Below the pieces are notes generated by a model. That model searched no databases. It was not told where the DNA came from and worked only from the letters and a program-made list of their open reading frames with translations. A DNA stretch of 64,000 nt from Poecilobothrus nobilitatus (Eukaryota > Arthropoda > Insecta > Diptera > Dolichopodidae). How positions within the stretch are numbered: position 1 is the first letter of the stretch; the number at the start of each line of letters is the position of its first letter. Positions 1-10,999 of this stretch are shown here, in pieces. The stretch spans positions 317,636,018 to 317,700,017 of the forward strand of contig OX352772.1 of the NCBI GenBank assembly GCA_947095535.1, written 5' to 3'. A program made the position numbers and the translations under genes.

Positions 1-415
1 TTTTGAACTCTTTTGCTTTGTTGTTGTATTCCGTTTTTAGTCTTTCTGATTATTCTACTAGTAGTTTAGATCTTAGTGTTTTTCTTTCTTTGATTAAGTT
101 CCACGTGAGTCTGACATCCACTCTTTTCTTTTTATTATCACTGTGCCTGCAACATTTTCTCCAATTTGTCGAAGGGTTGTTTGAATATTTTCTTTGTCAA
201 TATGCTGTTCTGTGGTTTGAAAACAAATACATTCTTTGTAACTTCGGATTTTAAATTCAGAGTGCTAATTATTCTTTTTCTTGACTTTGTATTGTTATCA
301 GTTGCAGCAAGCCTTAATCTTATGTCTTCTGTGAGTAGAATATGGTCGTTATTAACGTTCGCACCTATCCACGTTCTCACATCTAGTAGGGATTGTCTTA
401 ATAATTATTGCTGTC
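1..415 (-). pseudogene. LINE endonuclease fragment (non-LTR retrotransposon relic)
   Basis: Read on the minus strand, an open stretch starts LDVRTWIGANVNNDH and continues into IRLRLA. This matches the C-terminal end of the apurinic-type endonuclease domain of insect non-LTR retrotransposons, where an R-G-A-[DN]-x-x-[SN]-D-H block supplies the last catalytic His; here it is N-N-D-H. Further along (about 125 down to 81), in another frame, W-N-L-I-K-E-R-K fits the linker after the endonuclease domain. Frame changes and stops show it is dead. It continues past the left edge of the window, so the reverse transcriptase part may lie outside. The clade (RTE, CR1 or Jockey) is not resolved. Open frames on the plus strand here are shadows. 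Confidence 0.6.
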
Positions 416-419
416 AGTA

Positions 420-2580
420 TAAGCTTCTCGTGATAGAAAAGAATACTAATAATAACTCATCACTGGCAGTTAAAAATGAACTAATGAAGCTAAAGAATAT
501 TAAAATCACTTTTATACCATATTTGATCTTAAATTAAAAGTAAGGTTCACTTAAAACAGAATTAAATAAAAAAATAGATATAAGTTAAAAATATAAAAAA
601 AATTCTCTTAATTTAGTACGAAAGTATTTTGAAAAACCAACATTTCCAAAGTTTAAATTGGTAATTAATAAAATCATTCCAAAATTACGATTATTCTTTT
701 TATAAAAATTTAAAATTTTCAGATTTTTTTTTTTAAAAATAGATTAGTAGAAAAACTCTAAGTCAAGTTATGCAAATCTTTAAATATCTTATAGTAATTG
801 GAAAGTCGAGATTCTGATTGTACAAAATTTTATAAAACCATACTATATTACACATAACAGATAATTTAAATATCAAATTGCAAAAAAAAAAAAAAACACA
901 AACCCAACACCAACCTATTTTGTTTGTTTGATAAGATGCACTGAATTTATATACAATTTATATCCTTTGATGCTTAAGTGATTTGAGAATTTTTGTGCTA
1001 TTTTTAAGTTCTCGGATTGTAAAAATATTCAAATTATATAAGAATGAAGGCTTTTTTACTGCTGCAGCTAAATAAAAAACTTTTTCAGAAAATTAATATT
1101 TTTATGAGCTGTCATAGCTAACCTGGCTGTATTTTGAACATTATGAAATTTTTTTTTAACAAACAAACAAATAGATAGGGAGGGACATGCACTGAGCGAA
1201 ATTTATAAGTAGCTATGTATTCAAAATTTATATGTATTTAATATTTATATATATAAATTATTCACAAATGTTTTTTTTTTATTTAAGTTTATTTTTTTTT
1301 TTTTATATGATTTTATTTTTCGGTAAAAAAATTTCCATATATTTTCGTTAAATTTTGTAACGTTAACGGAAGTGCTTAGAAGGTTAATTATTTTATTAAT
1401 TTATTGTTTTGAAGAGTATTTTCAAGAAAAATGCGGTTTTTTACTGGTTCTATTCAGTATTATTTTTTTTCGTAAACAGATTAAAAAAACATACTCTATA
1501 CGGAAATGAAATTTTGTATTTACATACAAATTCTTTTAATAACTTTATATCATTTTATTTTAATAATATTTAATTATTTTTATTATTTACATATGATTTT
1601 TAATAATTATGACGATAAAATGTAATATGATTGTATTTAATTTGTTTTAATTTTTTTTTTTTTTGAGAATTCAAAAGTTTTAGGAAAGATTTAAAAAACT
1701 CTGGCATTTCTTATATCTAATGAATGCAAATCATATTATTTTCTTATATCAGTAAATATATTTTTCAATTTAATTATAATTAAATATATATTAGGTACAT
1801 ATATAACATATTATAGAGGAGTGAAAATGAGTATGAGTTCTCTTTGAGTGTCTACGGCTTTAACCCACTAAACATCACCACCTTTTTTGACCAAACAATA
1901 ACTTATACGATATTTAGTACTCATATGCGACCTTTTAGTACTGCCTGGGCAAAGGATATTAGTGAAAGAAATAAATTATAAGTTAAAAAAATCTACCAAA
2001 ATTAATCTTTAATTAGCTTTACATAATATAATACAATATTTGTTTTATTTCAAAAGAACAGCATTCCTATATATGTACATATACATATTTTTTGTTTTTG
2101 ATTTAAAAAATTTTGTATGTATCTTAAGTTTAGCCACAAGATAAATTAGCATTATAAACGTTAAAATAAAAATTTTTAAGGTTTATGTGGTTTATGGCCG
2201 CAAAAAAACTCAGTTGAATTAGTAACGTTCGTATTTTTTTTTTTTTTTTTTATTTGTATCTTTTGTATTTGTAAAAATATTTTTTTTTTTGAAAAAATTT
2301 AGAACTAAATACTTAAGTACTTATATACATATAATAAAATAATTTTTGTATATTCATTTTCAGTTAATTAAAAAATGAATTTAGTTTATAAAAAAGTAAT
2401 TTTAAATAAAAAATTAAAAATACTAAAACATTTTATTAAGCGAAATTTAAAATGAAATCAAACATTCCATAAGAGTTTTAATTAATATTTTTTATTTTTA
2501 TTTTACATAATTAAAAAAAAAAAAAAAACTGAAAAGAAAGGTGAAATAAAAAAACTTCTAATTAAAATATTAAAATTAAA
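420..2580. other. A+T-rich stretch, no gene seen
   Basis: Dominated by poly(T), poly(A) and TA-rich sequence. I see no coding segment, RNA gene or recognisable repeat copy. If 2889-2994 is a first exon, the promoter should lie at the right end of this stretch, but no convincing TATA-plus-initiator pair stands out from the A+T background. Confidence 0.6.
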
Positions 2581-2584
2581 TTTT

Positions 2585-2888
2585 ATTAAATAAAATATAA
2601 ATATAAGAAATAAATTATTAAAAAGTAAATAAATAAGTGAATAAATAAATAAACAATTTTTAAATGATAAAATTCAAGAAGAATAAAAATTTTAAAACGC
2701 ATTATTGGCGGTCTTCCAATCATTATTGTCATCATTATCGTCATTGTTGTAATCATAAACAACAACAAGTGCACAAACTATACGAATCACAACGAAAATT
2801 ATATTTAAAGCGCTATATGCAACAACAACAGTGCAACAATAGTATCAACATCAAAAATATTACCCCAAATGTTTAATTTTCATCTTAT
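2585..2888 (+). promoter_or_regulatory. candidate 5' untranslated leader
   Basis: After an A+T-rich block the composition changes from about 2700 to CA- and CAA-rich sequence (AACAACAACAAG, GCAACAACAACAG), running up to the ATG at 2889. CAA/CAG-rich leaders of this sort are common in fly genes with long introns. The plus-strand frame at 2664-2876, rich in His and Gln, lies entirely inside this leader and reads like untranslated sequence or an upstream ORF. The transcription start is not visible. Confidence 0.35.
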
Positions 2889-2994
2889 ATGGCGCTTTTT
2901 TCGTTTTTACGATTTGGCTTAGTGCTTCTCTTAATTGGATTATTTTCGCCATATACTAAAAATGGTTTCTCCAGTTTCTCTATTATAACAACAG
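2889..2994 (+). CDS. candidate first coding exon encoding a signal peptide
   Basis: ATG at 2889 opens 35 codons plus one base, ending at ACAG|GTAAGA, a strong splice donor (GT at 2995-2996), so the intron would be phase 1. The product starts MALFSFLRFGLVLLLIGLF: a short basic n-region (Arg8), a hydrophobic core at about residues 10-19, then a polar segment with Tyr, Lys and Asn. That is the layout of a secretory signal. The codons use more G and C (GCG, TCG, CGA, GGC, GTG, CTC, TCC) than the surroundings. The context before the ATG is weak, with T at -3 but G at +4. A phase-1 intron just after a signal peptide is usual for secreted and cell-surface proteins. I do not recognise the protein. 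T-rich DNA encodes Phe and Leu by chance, so this is a candidate, not a proven gene. Confidence 0.45.
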
Positions 2995-3960
2995 GTAAGA
3001 AATTTTTTTTTTTTTCTTTTTTATAATTTGGAATAAAACATTATTTTTTTTATATATAGTTATAATATAAATTAATGTGACCAAATATCTATAGTTATAA
3101 TGTGGTACATGTAGAAAAAAAGGCTTTATTTTTTTTTTGTATTTCGACAGATTAATTTTTTTTTAGTTATTATTTGTTATAATTATTTTTATTTAGATTT
3201 ACTAACAATATTTTAAAACTTGTTTAAAGAAAGAGGTTTTAAAATTAAGTACTAATATTACCGTTTCTGAAAGACATTGACAAAACGTACATTTCACATT
3301 AAAAGTTAAGACAAAATAATTTGCTCTTGTTAAAAGTCAAAACAAAATAATTTTAATAGCTGTAAAAAATGACTGAATCAGAATATGCTGATTTCGATAG
3401 TTACAATTTATGAATATAGTTTGAATAAAAATATATTTGCTTGAACTGACAAGTGTTTTTCATTTTAAATTTTGTTAAATTATACTTTTTGAAAAATTGA
3501 TTTATAAAAAAAATGTAATACTTAGGTACGTATATATTATATATTTGGTTTTAGGAAATGAATAAAAGCAGCTATTTTATTAAAGTTTATAAAACTACAA
3601 TTGTATTACTCTCAAAAATAGTGAAGGAACGTGCAATTTCGATTAAAGGCAGTTACCACTAAGTACTTATATAGAGAAAAATTAATTTTAATTTAAATGG
3701 ACAAATTTTGCAAATTTTTTAACTTAATGTTGTTGGACCAACGTAATAGATAGGTTTGAACACAGCGAACAAAGTGTATATTCATATTCGCTTTTTTAGC
3801 AAACGATTCTAAAAATTCGGTATGACTTAACCGGCAAAGACAATAAAAAAATCTGCCATAATAGAAAAAAAATCAAAAGAGCTAGCAGAGATTTTAAGAA
3901 ATGAGTATATTTAATTTATTTTCCGGTGGAAAATGGTAAGATTATAGTATTTGGTAACCT
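2995..3960 (+). other. presumed start of a long intron, no other feature
   Basis: Follows the GTAAGA donor and a poly(T) run. A+T-rich with many stops in all frames and no recognisable repeat copy. Intron status depends on the preceding exon being real. Confidence 0.3.
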
Positions 3961-3968
3961 GCAGTTAT

Positions 3969-4026
3969 TAACAGCTTATTTTTTCACCTGCAATTATTAA
4001 AATGCAGGTGAATAAATAAGCTGTTA
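3969..4026. repeat. near-perfect hairpin, 24-bp arms
   Basis: The left arm 3969-3992 (starts TAACAGCTTATT, ends CACCTGCA) and right arm 4003-4026 (starts TGCAGGTG, ends AAGCTGTTA) are reverse complements with one mismatch, separated by a 10-nt A+T loop. The CACCTGCA/TGCAGGTG part is not simple A+T sequence, so chance pairing is unlikely. It resembles a small fold-back element or the stem of a hairpin RNA; nothing shows transcription. Confidence 0.8.
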
Positions 4027-4647
4027 TGATAAATAAAGGATCAATTTATTTAAATTTTTCTAAAATTAGTGTTCTAAGTTGTAAGACAATTGATTTATCT
4101 AAACTTAAAAAAATATTTTGATATCAAACAAAATTTTTTTGGCTTTAAAATGATAGTAAAAATACAAGAATATGGCACTATTAACATTTGTATTTCATGA
4201 AAGCATCGCAAAAATGAAAATTCTTTTGGTTACTTTAATAAATTTCAATGTAAGTATATTTGTTATAAAGTTATTTGCATAAAAGTTTGTTACCTAAATT
4301 AAGAATTGTGAAGGAATAAAAAATTAAAGGAAAGGAAATAAACGGATCTCATACAACATAAAAAAACCACAATATTACAATAAAAGTTCCTATATTTTTT
4401 TAAGCTTCATTTTCTTTTCCATAATATTTTTTTTCGATATGATACTTTTTTCGTTTTCTTTTTTGATTTGATGACCAATCGCCGTTGCACCGAAAATTTA
4501 ATTAAAATAGATATTTTTATTCTGCTTTATTTTATTTTTATTTTTTAATTATAGTGAGTCAATTTTTATAACAATAACAATACAAAAAGTTTATAAAACA
4601 AAAGAATTTTAAAGGTGTACATTTTAAAAACAATAATCTATACTTTG

Positions 4648-4917
4648 GGGGCTTCGGTAGCCTAGTTGGTAGGCATGTGGCGTATTAACCGAAGGAGTGT
4701 GGGTTCGATCCCTGCACAGGTCGTAAGTTTTTTTCTTTACATACCCCTTTTACGACCTAATATAATGTAAATATATAGTATATAATATAAACAAAATAAA
4801 TAATATTAGTATATAATTTAATAATAGTATAAAAACCTATAATGGCCTTAGTAGTCGATGGTTCAATAATATTGCACTACATTAATGTATGTAATATTAA
4901 TATAAATAAATGAATAA
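4648..4917 (+). mobile_element. tRNA-derived SINE, family A, full-length copy
   Basis: A tRNA-like head begins GGGGCTTCGG. Box A is TAGCCTAGTTGG (4658-4669), an exact match to the RNA polymerase III consensus, and box B is GGTTCGATCCC (4702-4712). A stem-loop follows: GGTCGTAAG (4719-4727) with TTACGACC (4750-4757). The body is A+T-rich and contains GGCCTTAGTAG and GGTTCAATAA segments, then an (AAAT)n-like tail. The copy is flanked by a perfect 14-bp target-site duplication, AATAATCTATACTT, at 4632-4645 and 4918-4931, showing insertion by target-primed retrotransposition. It matches the minus-strand copy at 14568-14838 over its whole length with only scattered differences. The 3' body does not match any LINE fragment I can see here. 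Confidence 0.9.
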
Positions 4918-4940
4918 AATAATCTATACTTATATATATA

Positions 4941-5132
4941 TTTTTTTTTTAATGCATTTTGATGCCACATAAATCTGGATAGGAAATTACACAGCCTTTC
5001 CTGTTTAAGCGTGGCTGTAAATGTCGTAAGGGGGTTAACACCTCTTACGACGTGTGTGGAATTCGAACCCACACTCCTTCGGTGTTTACATTCTATTTTA
5101 TACGCTCTTACCGACTAGGCCACCGAGGCCTT
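4941..5132 (-). mobile_element. tRNA-derived SINE, family B, nearly full-length copy
   Basis: On the minus strand the head reads GGCCTCGGTGGCCTAGTCGG, with box A TGGCCTAGTCGG and box B GGTTCGAATTCC. It is followed by the GTCGTAAG...CTTACGAC stem, then the family B body (ACAGCCACG, AGGCTGTGTAATTTCC), ending at AAAATGCATT with a poly(T) tract on the plus strand as its A tail (4941-4950). It starts 10 bp beyond the target-site duplication of the family A copy, so the two SINEs sit tail to tail. No clear duplication of its own is seen. Confidence 0.88.
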
Positions 5133-5720
5133 ACAATAATATATTAATATAATAAAGCATTTAAAACTATGATTTTTTTGTATAAAATATCAAGAACACG
5201 TTTTATAATTTTAAGGAAAGGTTTTTTTTTAGCTCAGTAAAGCGCTCTACACAAGTAAAAATTTAACATATGTACTACACCTTTGAAAAATTTGCAAACA
5301 TTTTGAGATTTCAGTAATGTCTAAAAATAACGGATTTTTGAACTTATTACCTACCTTAAAAAGTACAAGGTAAATTATGTCTATTTTCAAAGATTTTCTT
5401 CCTTTCAAGTTTTTAAAGGGTTTTGGGCGAAACGGAATTTCATAGAGTAACAAAATTTTACTTTTTTTATGCAATTGGTCAGTTTTTTTTTTAGAGCGAT
5501 TCCGGCTTTGATTACGAAGTTTTTGAAAAAGTATGTTAATATTCGAAGTATTAAAGATGCAAATACGTTAATATTCGTAAAAGTAATTTCATGTATATAG
5601 TTGTCTATAGATTATAAACCTAACTTTCCAATTATTTTCTATATAGAAGGATATGTGATACATCCATCTAAAATTTAGTTCATTGTTATAATTCATTAGC
5701 AGTTGGTTTTGTTTGTTTTA

Positions 5721-5808
5721 GTGCATTTCTCTGCCGCTTAAATGTAAACAGGAAATTACACAGCTTTTCCTTTTTAAGGCATGTCTGTAAATGTCGTAAT
5801 GTCGTATC
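5721..5808 (-). mobile_element. SINE family B, 5'-truncated copy
   Basis: Contains only the 3' half of family B: GTGCATTTCTCTGCC, AAACAGGAAATTACACAGC and CTGTAAATGTCGTAA on the plus strand. The tRNA-like head is missing, as expected from incomplete reverse transcription. It lies about 0.6 kb from the preceding copy and in the same orientation. Confidence 0.8.
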
Positions 5809-5809
5809 A

Positions 5810-6840
5810 AGACATTTCAATTATTAATTTTAAAAAATAATTTTTATTTAATTTATTTTTAATTTTTTTTTTTTAGTTTAAATTCGAATACAAAAATTAT
5901 TTTATTTGTTAATTGAAAAAAAAAAAACACTGAACAACATAATTATGTCACAAAAAAAACTTATGATATGAAAATTGAGGATTACTTTTTTGAAATTTCA
6001 AAGTATATACGAAATGTCAAATTACTAGCTTAATTACTAGCTATAGATAATTATCAAAAGAGAAGCTAGAAGAGAAGAAGATAGTTGAAAAATTGTAATT
6101 ATATCATTGAAAATGTTCATTTATTTGCGCATTATATTGCTAGTATTATCGCTCGTCAGGTCGCAGGGTTAAAACTAAGTAATTTTAGTACTTCTCTAAA
6201 TAAATATATGTACCAGCTATATTTGCTGTTGTTAAAATGCAAATATAAAATAAATAATAAAAAAATTTTTTTTTTTATATTACTTAATTAAATATTCTTA
6301 ATTTTAATTTTTTTCATACTTTAGCTAAACATTTTTTGAAAATTTTAATTTCACAAAATTTTAATGAGATATTTTTTTAGTGTGCCAATCAATATGAAAA
6401 AAGAAAAATAAATATGACACAAATTACTTATGCAAAATATGGTACATAATAAATATGAATTTTTTTAGGTGAAATAAAAAAAAAACGAAACAAAATAAAT
6501 TTGAACAATGTTTTTTTTTTTTTTAATTATATTTAAACAGTTTAAGTAATTGTAATTTCAAATGGATGTTATTGAATTTTCTAAAGAAAATGGTATCGTT
6601 AACATATTTTACTGCTATATTTTTTTTAAAATTATATATCTGTGTTTTGAAAAATATCTTTGGTGAAATCATTGTGTGTTTACCTCTAAACACAACAAAA
6701 AATTTTCATTGCAGACTAAAAGAATGTTTTTAACAGTTCAAATGTTGTGAAGGAGGAAATAATATTTGTTCACTGGTCATTAAAAAATTAAAATCAACGT
6801 CTTAATAATTATAAAAATATAAAAAAAAAAAAATTGATAA
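5810..6840. other. A+T-rich stretch, nothing recognised
   Basis: Poly(A)/poly(T)-rich. The 68-codon frame at 6085-6291 has no domain and ends in a lysine- and phenylalanine-rich run, so it is treated as chance. Confidence 0.5.
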
Positions 6841-6849
6841 TTCCGCAAC

Positions 6850-7105
6850 GCTTTGGAACGTAAAGATAGCACCTTAAGATATAATTTTGAGTGAAGAAAT
6901 ATCTTTCAGAATTAGCATAAGTTAACTTTAAAAAAATTTTTTGTACCTCCCGTTGTTTAAGAGCTATTATAAGCGTCAAAAATTAAGAATTTACTTTTTT
7001 TTTAGGCAACTGTAACTTAGGCTCCTATGCAAATTTTTTCAATATATAAAACAACAAAAATTAAAGCTACAACATTTAATTTTTACATATACGTAAGTTT
7101 AATGT
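6850..7105 (+). repeat. dispersed repeat family D, degenerate partial copy
   Basis: TTTTTTGTACCTCCCGTTGTTTAAGAGCT followed by GGCAACTGTAACTT matches the 3' half of the repeats at 32489 and 57081, where the same order occurs: TTTTTGTAYCACCCCC, GAGCTRT.AGGG, AAAAATTGAAAATTT, CTATTTTTA, CTGTAACTT. The CCGTC tract and left half are absent. Confidence 0.6.
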
Positions 7106-7109
7106 TAAA

Positions 7110-9770
7110 ACTTTATACTAAACAATTTAATTATTAAAAATTTTAACATACATTTCTGACCGAAGTTAATTAAATATAATGTTTGTTTGTTTGTACGTAT
7201 GAATTTAATTTATTTTTCAATAACAAATTTTTAATAATTTTCAAAAATTTTTTTGGATTTTTTTCCCCAATTCATTATAAAGAAGCTAAAAATCACATAC
7301 ATATGTATACAAAATAAAAAGTTACAAAAATTTATTATAGAAATTTAAAAAAGGGTTCACGTTTCAATTAAATTTTTGCTCGATTTAGTAGTTTTCATAT
7401 TCATTTATATATATTTATACTTATATATAAATATACGTATATGTATATATATATACATACTTATATATTTTAATTATTAAAAACTAATACTAAATTATTC
7501 ATTAATTCAAACACATTCATATAAATAAACATTTATTTTCTCATAAGATATATTTTGTATCTTATTTTTAAATAAAGTTTTTTTTTTATTTTTTTTTTTA
7601 TTTTGTTTTTACCAAATTGGCACTCACTGCCCATAAAATATATTTTAATTCGAATAAAAAGATAAAAAGCAATTTTTAAAATTGGTTAATATTTCCTATA
7701 TTATAAGAGTGAATGTGTTGCAAAAAAAAAAAAAAAAGTAAAGTAAAATATTATAAAATAATAAAATAAAATTTGATAAGAACACATAAATTAAGTCATT
7801 AATTTTTTTTTTATTTATTTATTTATTTATTTTTTTTTTTTTTGAAAAAGTTTTACAACACATTAAATGGAAAGAAACACTTTCATTTTTCTTTTTCTTA
7901 TTTTATATTTTGCTGATTCTTTGAGATTCATTTTAGAATCATCAGACCCTTATTTGGATAAATGTTTACCACTGTTGGTTTATCACTTTTTGAAAGATTT
8001 TTTTTTTTTCTTTTTTCATATTGGTAGGCTGTCTGTCTTTTTCTTAATCTTTACTAATATTTTTCTTTATTCAATCACATACAGTATATTAGATTAGATT
8101 TATTTAAAAGGTATAAACGACACTGCAATCTTTTAATGTAGATTTATTGTGCTCCGTTTGTTATTACATATGTTGTGGATCTTGGCTCCACATATAATAA
8201 TTCAATCAGCCCTACTGTCTCTAAGAAAGTAAAGTTTTGTATTGCGTTTATTGCTGCCGGTTCATCTTCGGCAAAGCAAAGCAAAATAAACTCACATACA
8301 GTATGTATATTGGTAAAGGGTTTTTCTGTTCGAAATTAAAGAAGTCATTAACATTTAAGAATTTTAGTTATCGACTTCTACTTTTCATAGTATAGCTATT
8401 CTTCATTATTGAATGAAATTCAATATTTTTAATCCGTATATCAAGAATATTTTTTCTACATAGCGTAATTTCAGGTTGTATATTTTAAAGTTGTTAATAT
8501 TTTATTACGAGATATTGGAATCACTTAAATAAATAGATAGATTTTAATTGGAGAAAATCCTATGTACGATTTGCCTTATTGTAAAGTTTCATAGTATAGA
8601 TATATATAGATATAGTTTCTTAATATAGATTCAAAGTATGATACCTATGTACTTAGTTAAACTGTTCTAAAATTTTTGGCTACTATTTGATAAATTGTTT
8701 TTATAGGTTTTTTGTTATGAAATGAATTGATTATGCTGCAGATATTTTTTTATCTGTTGGGTTTTTACAGAATTGATCTGTCATAGTTTGGCTCCTTCAG
8801 AAGACTTACTATACTATAAAAATTTTTATTTATAAAAGTTACTAATTATTATAAATTTTTGTTTTTATATTATATGTCGAACGATAGCGATTCAATTTTT
8901 CCATATAAAAAATTTTTTTTTATTGGTGAACTCAATTCGATTATGCAAATATGATACTAATTTCACGATCCTTTTATAAAAATTCCATTCGATGTGCCGT
9001 ACATAATTGGTGAATTTTCTTTAATATTAACCATATTATGTATTATGTAGGTTTTGATCTGGGTAGGTTAGAATTGAAAGAACTTAAAATTTTTAATAAA
9101 TTATATTTTTTACAAAATTTTAACAAAAAAAATGAAAAAAAATCAAAAAAAAAAAAAAGAATATATAAAAATAATGGTGGTATCATATTATTGGAATTAA
9201 ATTAGCTCTTTATAAAACATTTTTCTTTCCCATAAACTTTAATGATTATTTTTAGAATATAAACCTTCTCGATATGGTACAACTTTGGGCGAAATTTGCT
9301 ATCAAAAAAAAAAAAGAAAAAAAACCAGAATTTCCATAAGCACATTAAAAATGTATAAAATAGTAAATAGGGATGATGTTAAATTACTTTTAAATTACAT
9401 AGAATTTTATTATTTTATTGGTTGAAAAGATGAAAATAATGATTTTTTTTTTCATAATTGACCATTTTATTTTATTCATGATTTTCACAAGAAGTAAAAA
9501 AGAAATGAAGAATAAATTTAAAAGAAATGGAAAATAAATTTATGTACGAAAAAAAGACTCTTTTTTGCAAATGTAAATGCTGTTTCAACCAATCTATACC
9601 TTGAATAATGCTTCTAAGATTATTTTCGATACAAACAAAAAACTTATTATAGTAACGATGTAAAGTATTACATAAATAAAATGAATAGACATAAGAAAAC
9701 GAATTGGGTGATTTCAAAATTGAGGTTCGGCAATTTAAAGAAATATTAGAGAATTTATTATTTTTATTAT
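7110..9770. other. A+T-rich stretch without genes
   Basis: Mostly poly(T)/poly(A) and (TA)n. A short block at 8072-8300 is less A+T-rich and holds two copies of TCACATACAGTATRT (near 8074 and 8290) about 215 bp apart, plus a TGTGGA...TCCACA inverted repeat. I recognise no protein in it. Confidence 0.5.
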
Positions 9771-9774
9771 ATTT

Positions 9775-10985
9775 AGATTTAATAATTCTTTAAGCCGAAT
9801 ATCTAACTTCTTTCGTTTCTTTTTGACATTAGTCATTCCATTTGAAATATCTAATGTCTAATGCTTCATGTCATGTTTGTCATGTTTGTCTGTCTTCATG
9901 CTTCATGTCAAATGTCATACTCAGATATTTTGCTTTAGTTTCGTAGAGAATAGTGACATCGTTTATTTTGTCAGGAATCGGAATATTTATTTTTTTAATA
10001 GTAAAGTTGACATACGTAGATTTAGATTCATTTAGTTTAATTTTTCATTTGTTTGTTCAGCTATGCTGATTTTATCTGTTTTTTGCTAATAGTATAGCCG
10101 TGTCATCGGCAAATGTAGTTACAATTGTATTTGCGGTTTGAGGTAAATAAATCGTAAGTGAATAGCAAATATAAAAGGTTTGGTCGTTTATGGAATTACC
10201 GCTCCGATATTGCTTAGTGTTGATTATTCTTCTTCTTGTTTAACTCTGAAGGTTCTATTTGATAAATATTAAGCAATTATATCAACAACTTGCTTCGGTA
10301 AGAATTGGTTGAATTTAAATAACAATCCTTCATGCAGAAATACAGCAGTGCATATTTGTTATTCTTCTGCTTATTTGTCTACAAATTCAATATATCTGAG
10401 CAATTGTTGAATTCTATTGTGGCAAATCAAATTGGTGGTTCGGTACAATGTTTTTCATTTTTATTATTGGTTTTAGCCTCTTAAGTAATAATTTTTCGAG
10501 TAACATAGAAATTATCGGTAACAATAATATTTATCTACAGGAACTTACGTCGTTTTGACTTTTAGCTGGATTTTGGAATATAATAACTTTCGCTATTTTC
10601 CATATTGTAGGCACATGTCTTAACCATATTATCATATTTATCAAAAATATTTGCTTCGTGAAATATTTGCTTGGATTTCTAGATAAAATCCTGAAACACA
10701 AATTTCTAGATGAACCCCTGCTTTTTCGGAACACAAATTCTTGATATCTTAATCCAATTCTTTTTGCCTAAAAACCTGAATAGTATTTTGATTGAGGTTG
10801 TTATTGATTTCCAGTCTCTCATGAAAAAATATAAAATTAGATTTAAATACGTCTGTCAGGTATTCCGCAAAGACGTGTTCTGTTTCTTTATTTCTTCTTC
10901 CCAATATTCCACCTCTTTTTTTGATGGATACTGAATGCTGAACAGGTCTTTTAAGTCTCTTAGTTGCTGACAATTTTATGACAAT
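9775..10985 (-). pseudogene. Jockey-clade LINE reverse transcriptase relic
   Basis: Reading the minus strand from right to left, the Jockey-type segments appear in order: SATKRLKRP with FAEYLTDVF (about 10976-10870), HVPTIWKIAKVIIF (about 10620-10560), ISMLLEKLLLKRLKP (about 10510-10465), NHQFDLPQ.NSTIAQ (about 10445-10395), TAVFL joined straight to HEGLLFKFNQ (about 10350-10310), YLSNRTFRVKQ (about 10265-10230), then the active-site block TTFADDTAIL with FADD at 10113-10102, and LNESKSTYVNFTIKK (about 10045-9990). A final KKKRKKLDIRLKEL lies near 9830-9785. The stretch that should hold the first catalytic Asp (DVxQAFDKVW-like) between TAVFL and HEGLL is deleted, and there are several stops and frameshifts, so it is inactive. 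Length is about 1.2 kb; the element's 5' part and endonuclease are absent. A small CATGTTTGT duplication sits inside at 9862-9915. Confidence 0.85.
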
Positions 10986-10999
10986 TAATGACAATTATA

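Noticed and set aside
166..537. 123-codon plus-strand frame
   Set aside because: It is the complement of the LINE endonuclease relic read on the minus strand and has no domain of its own.
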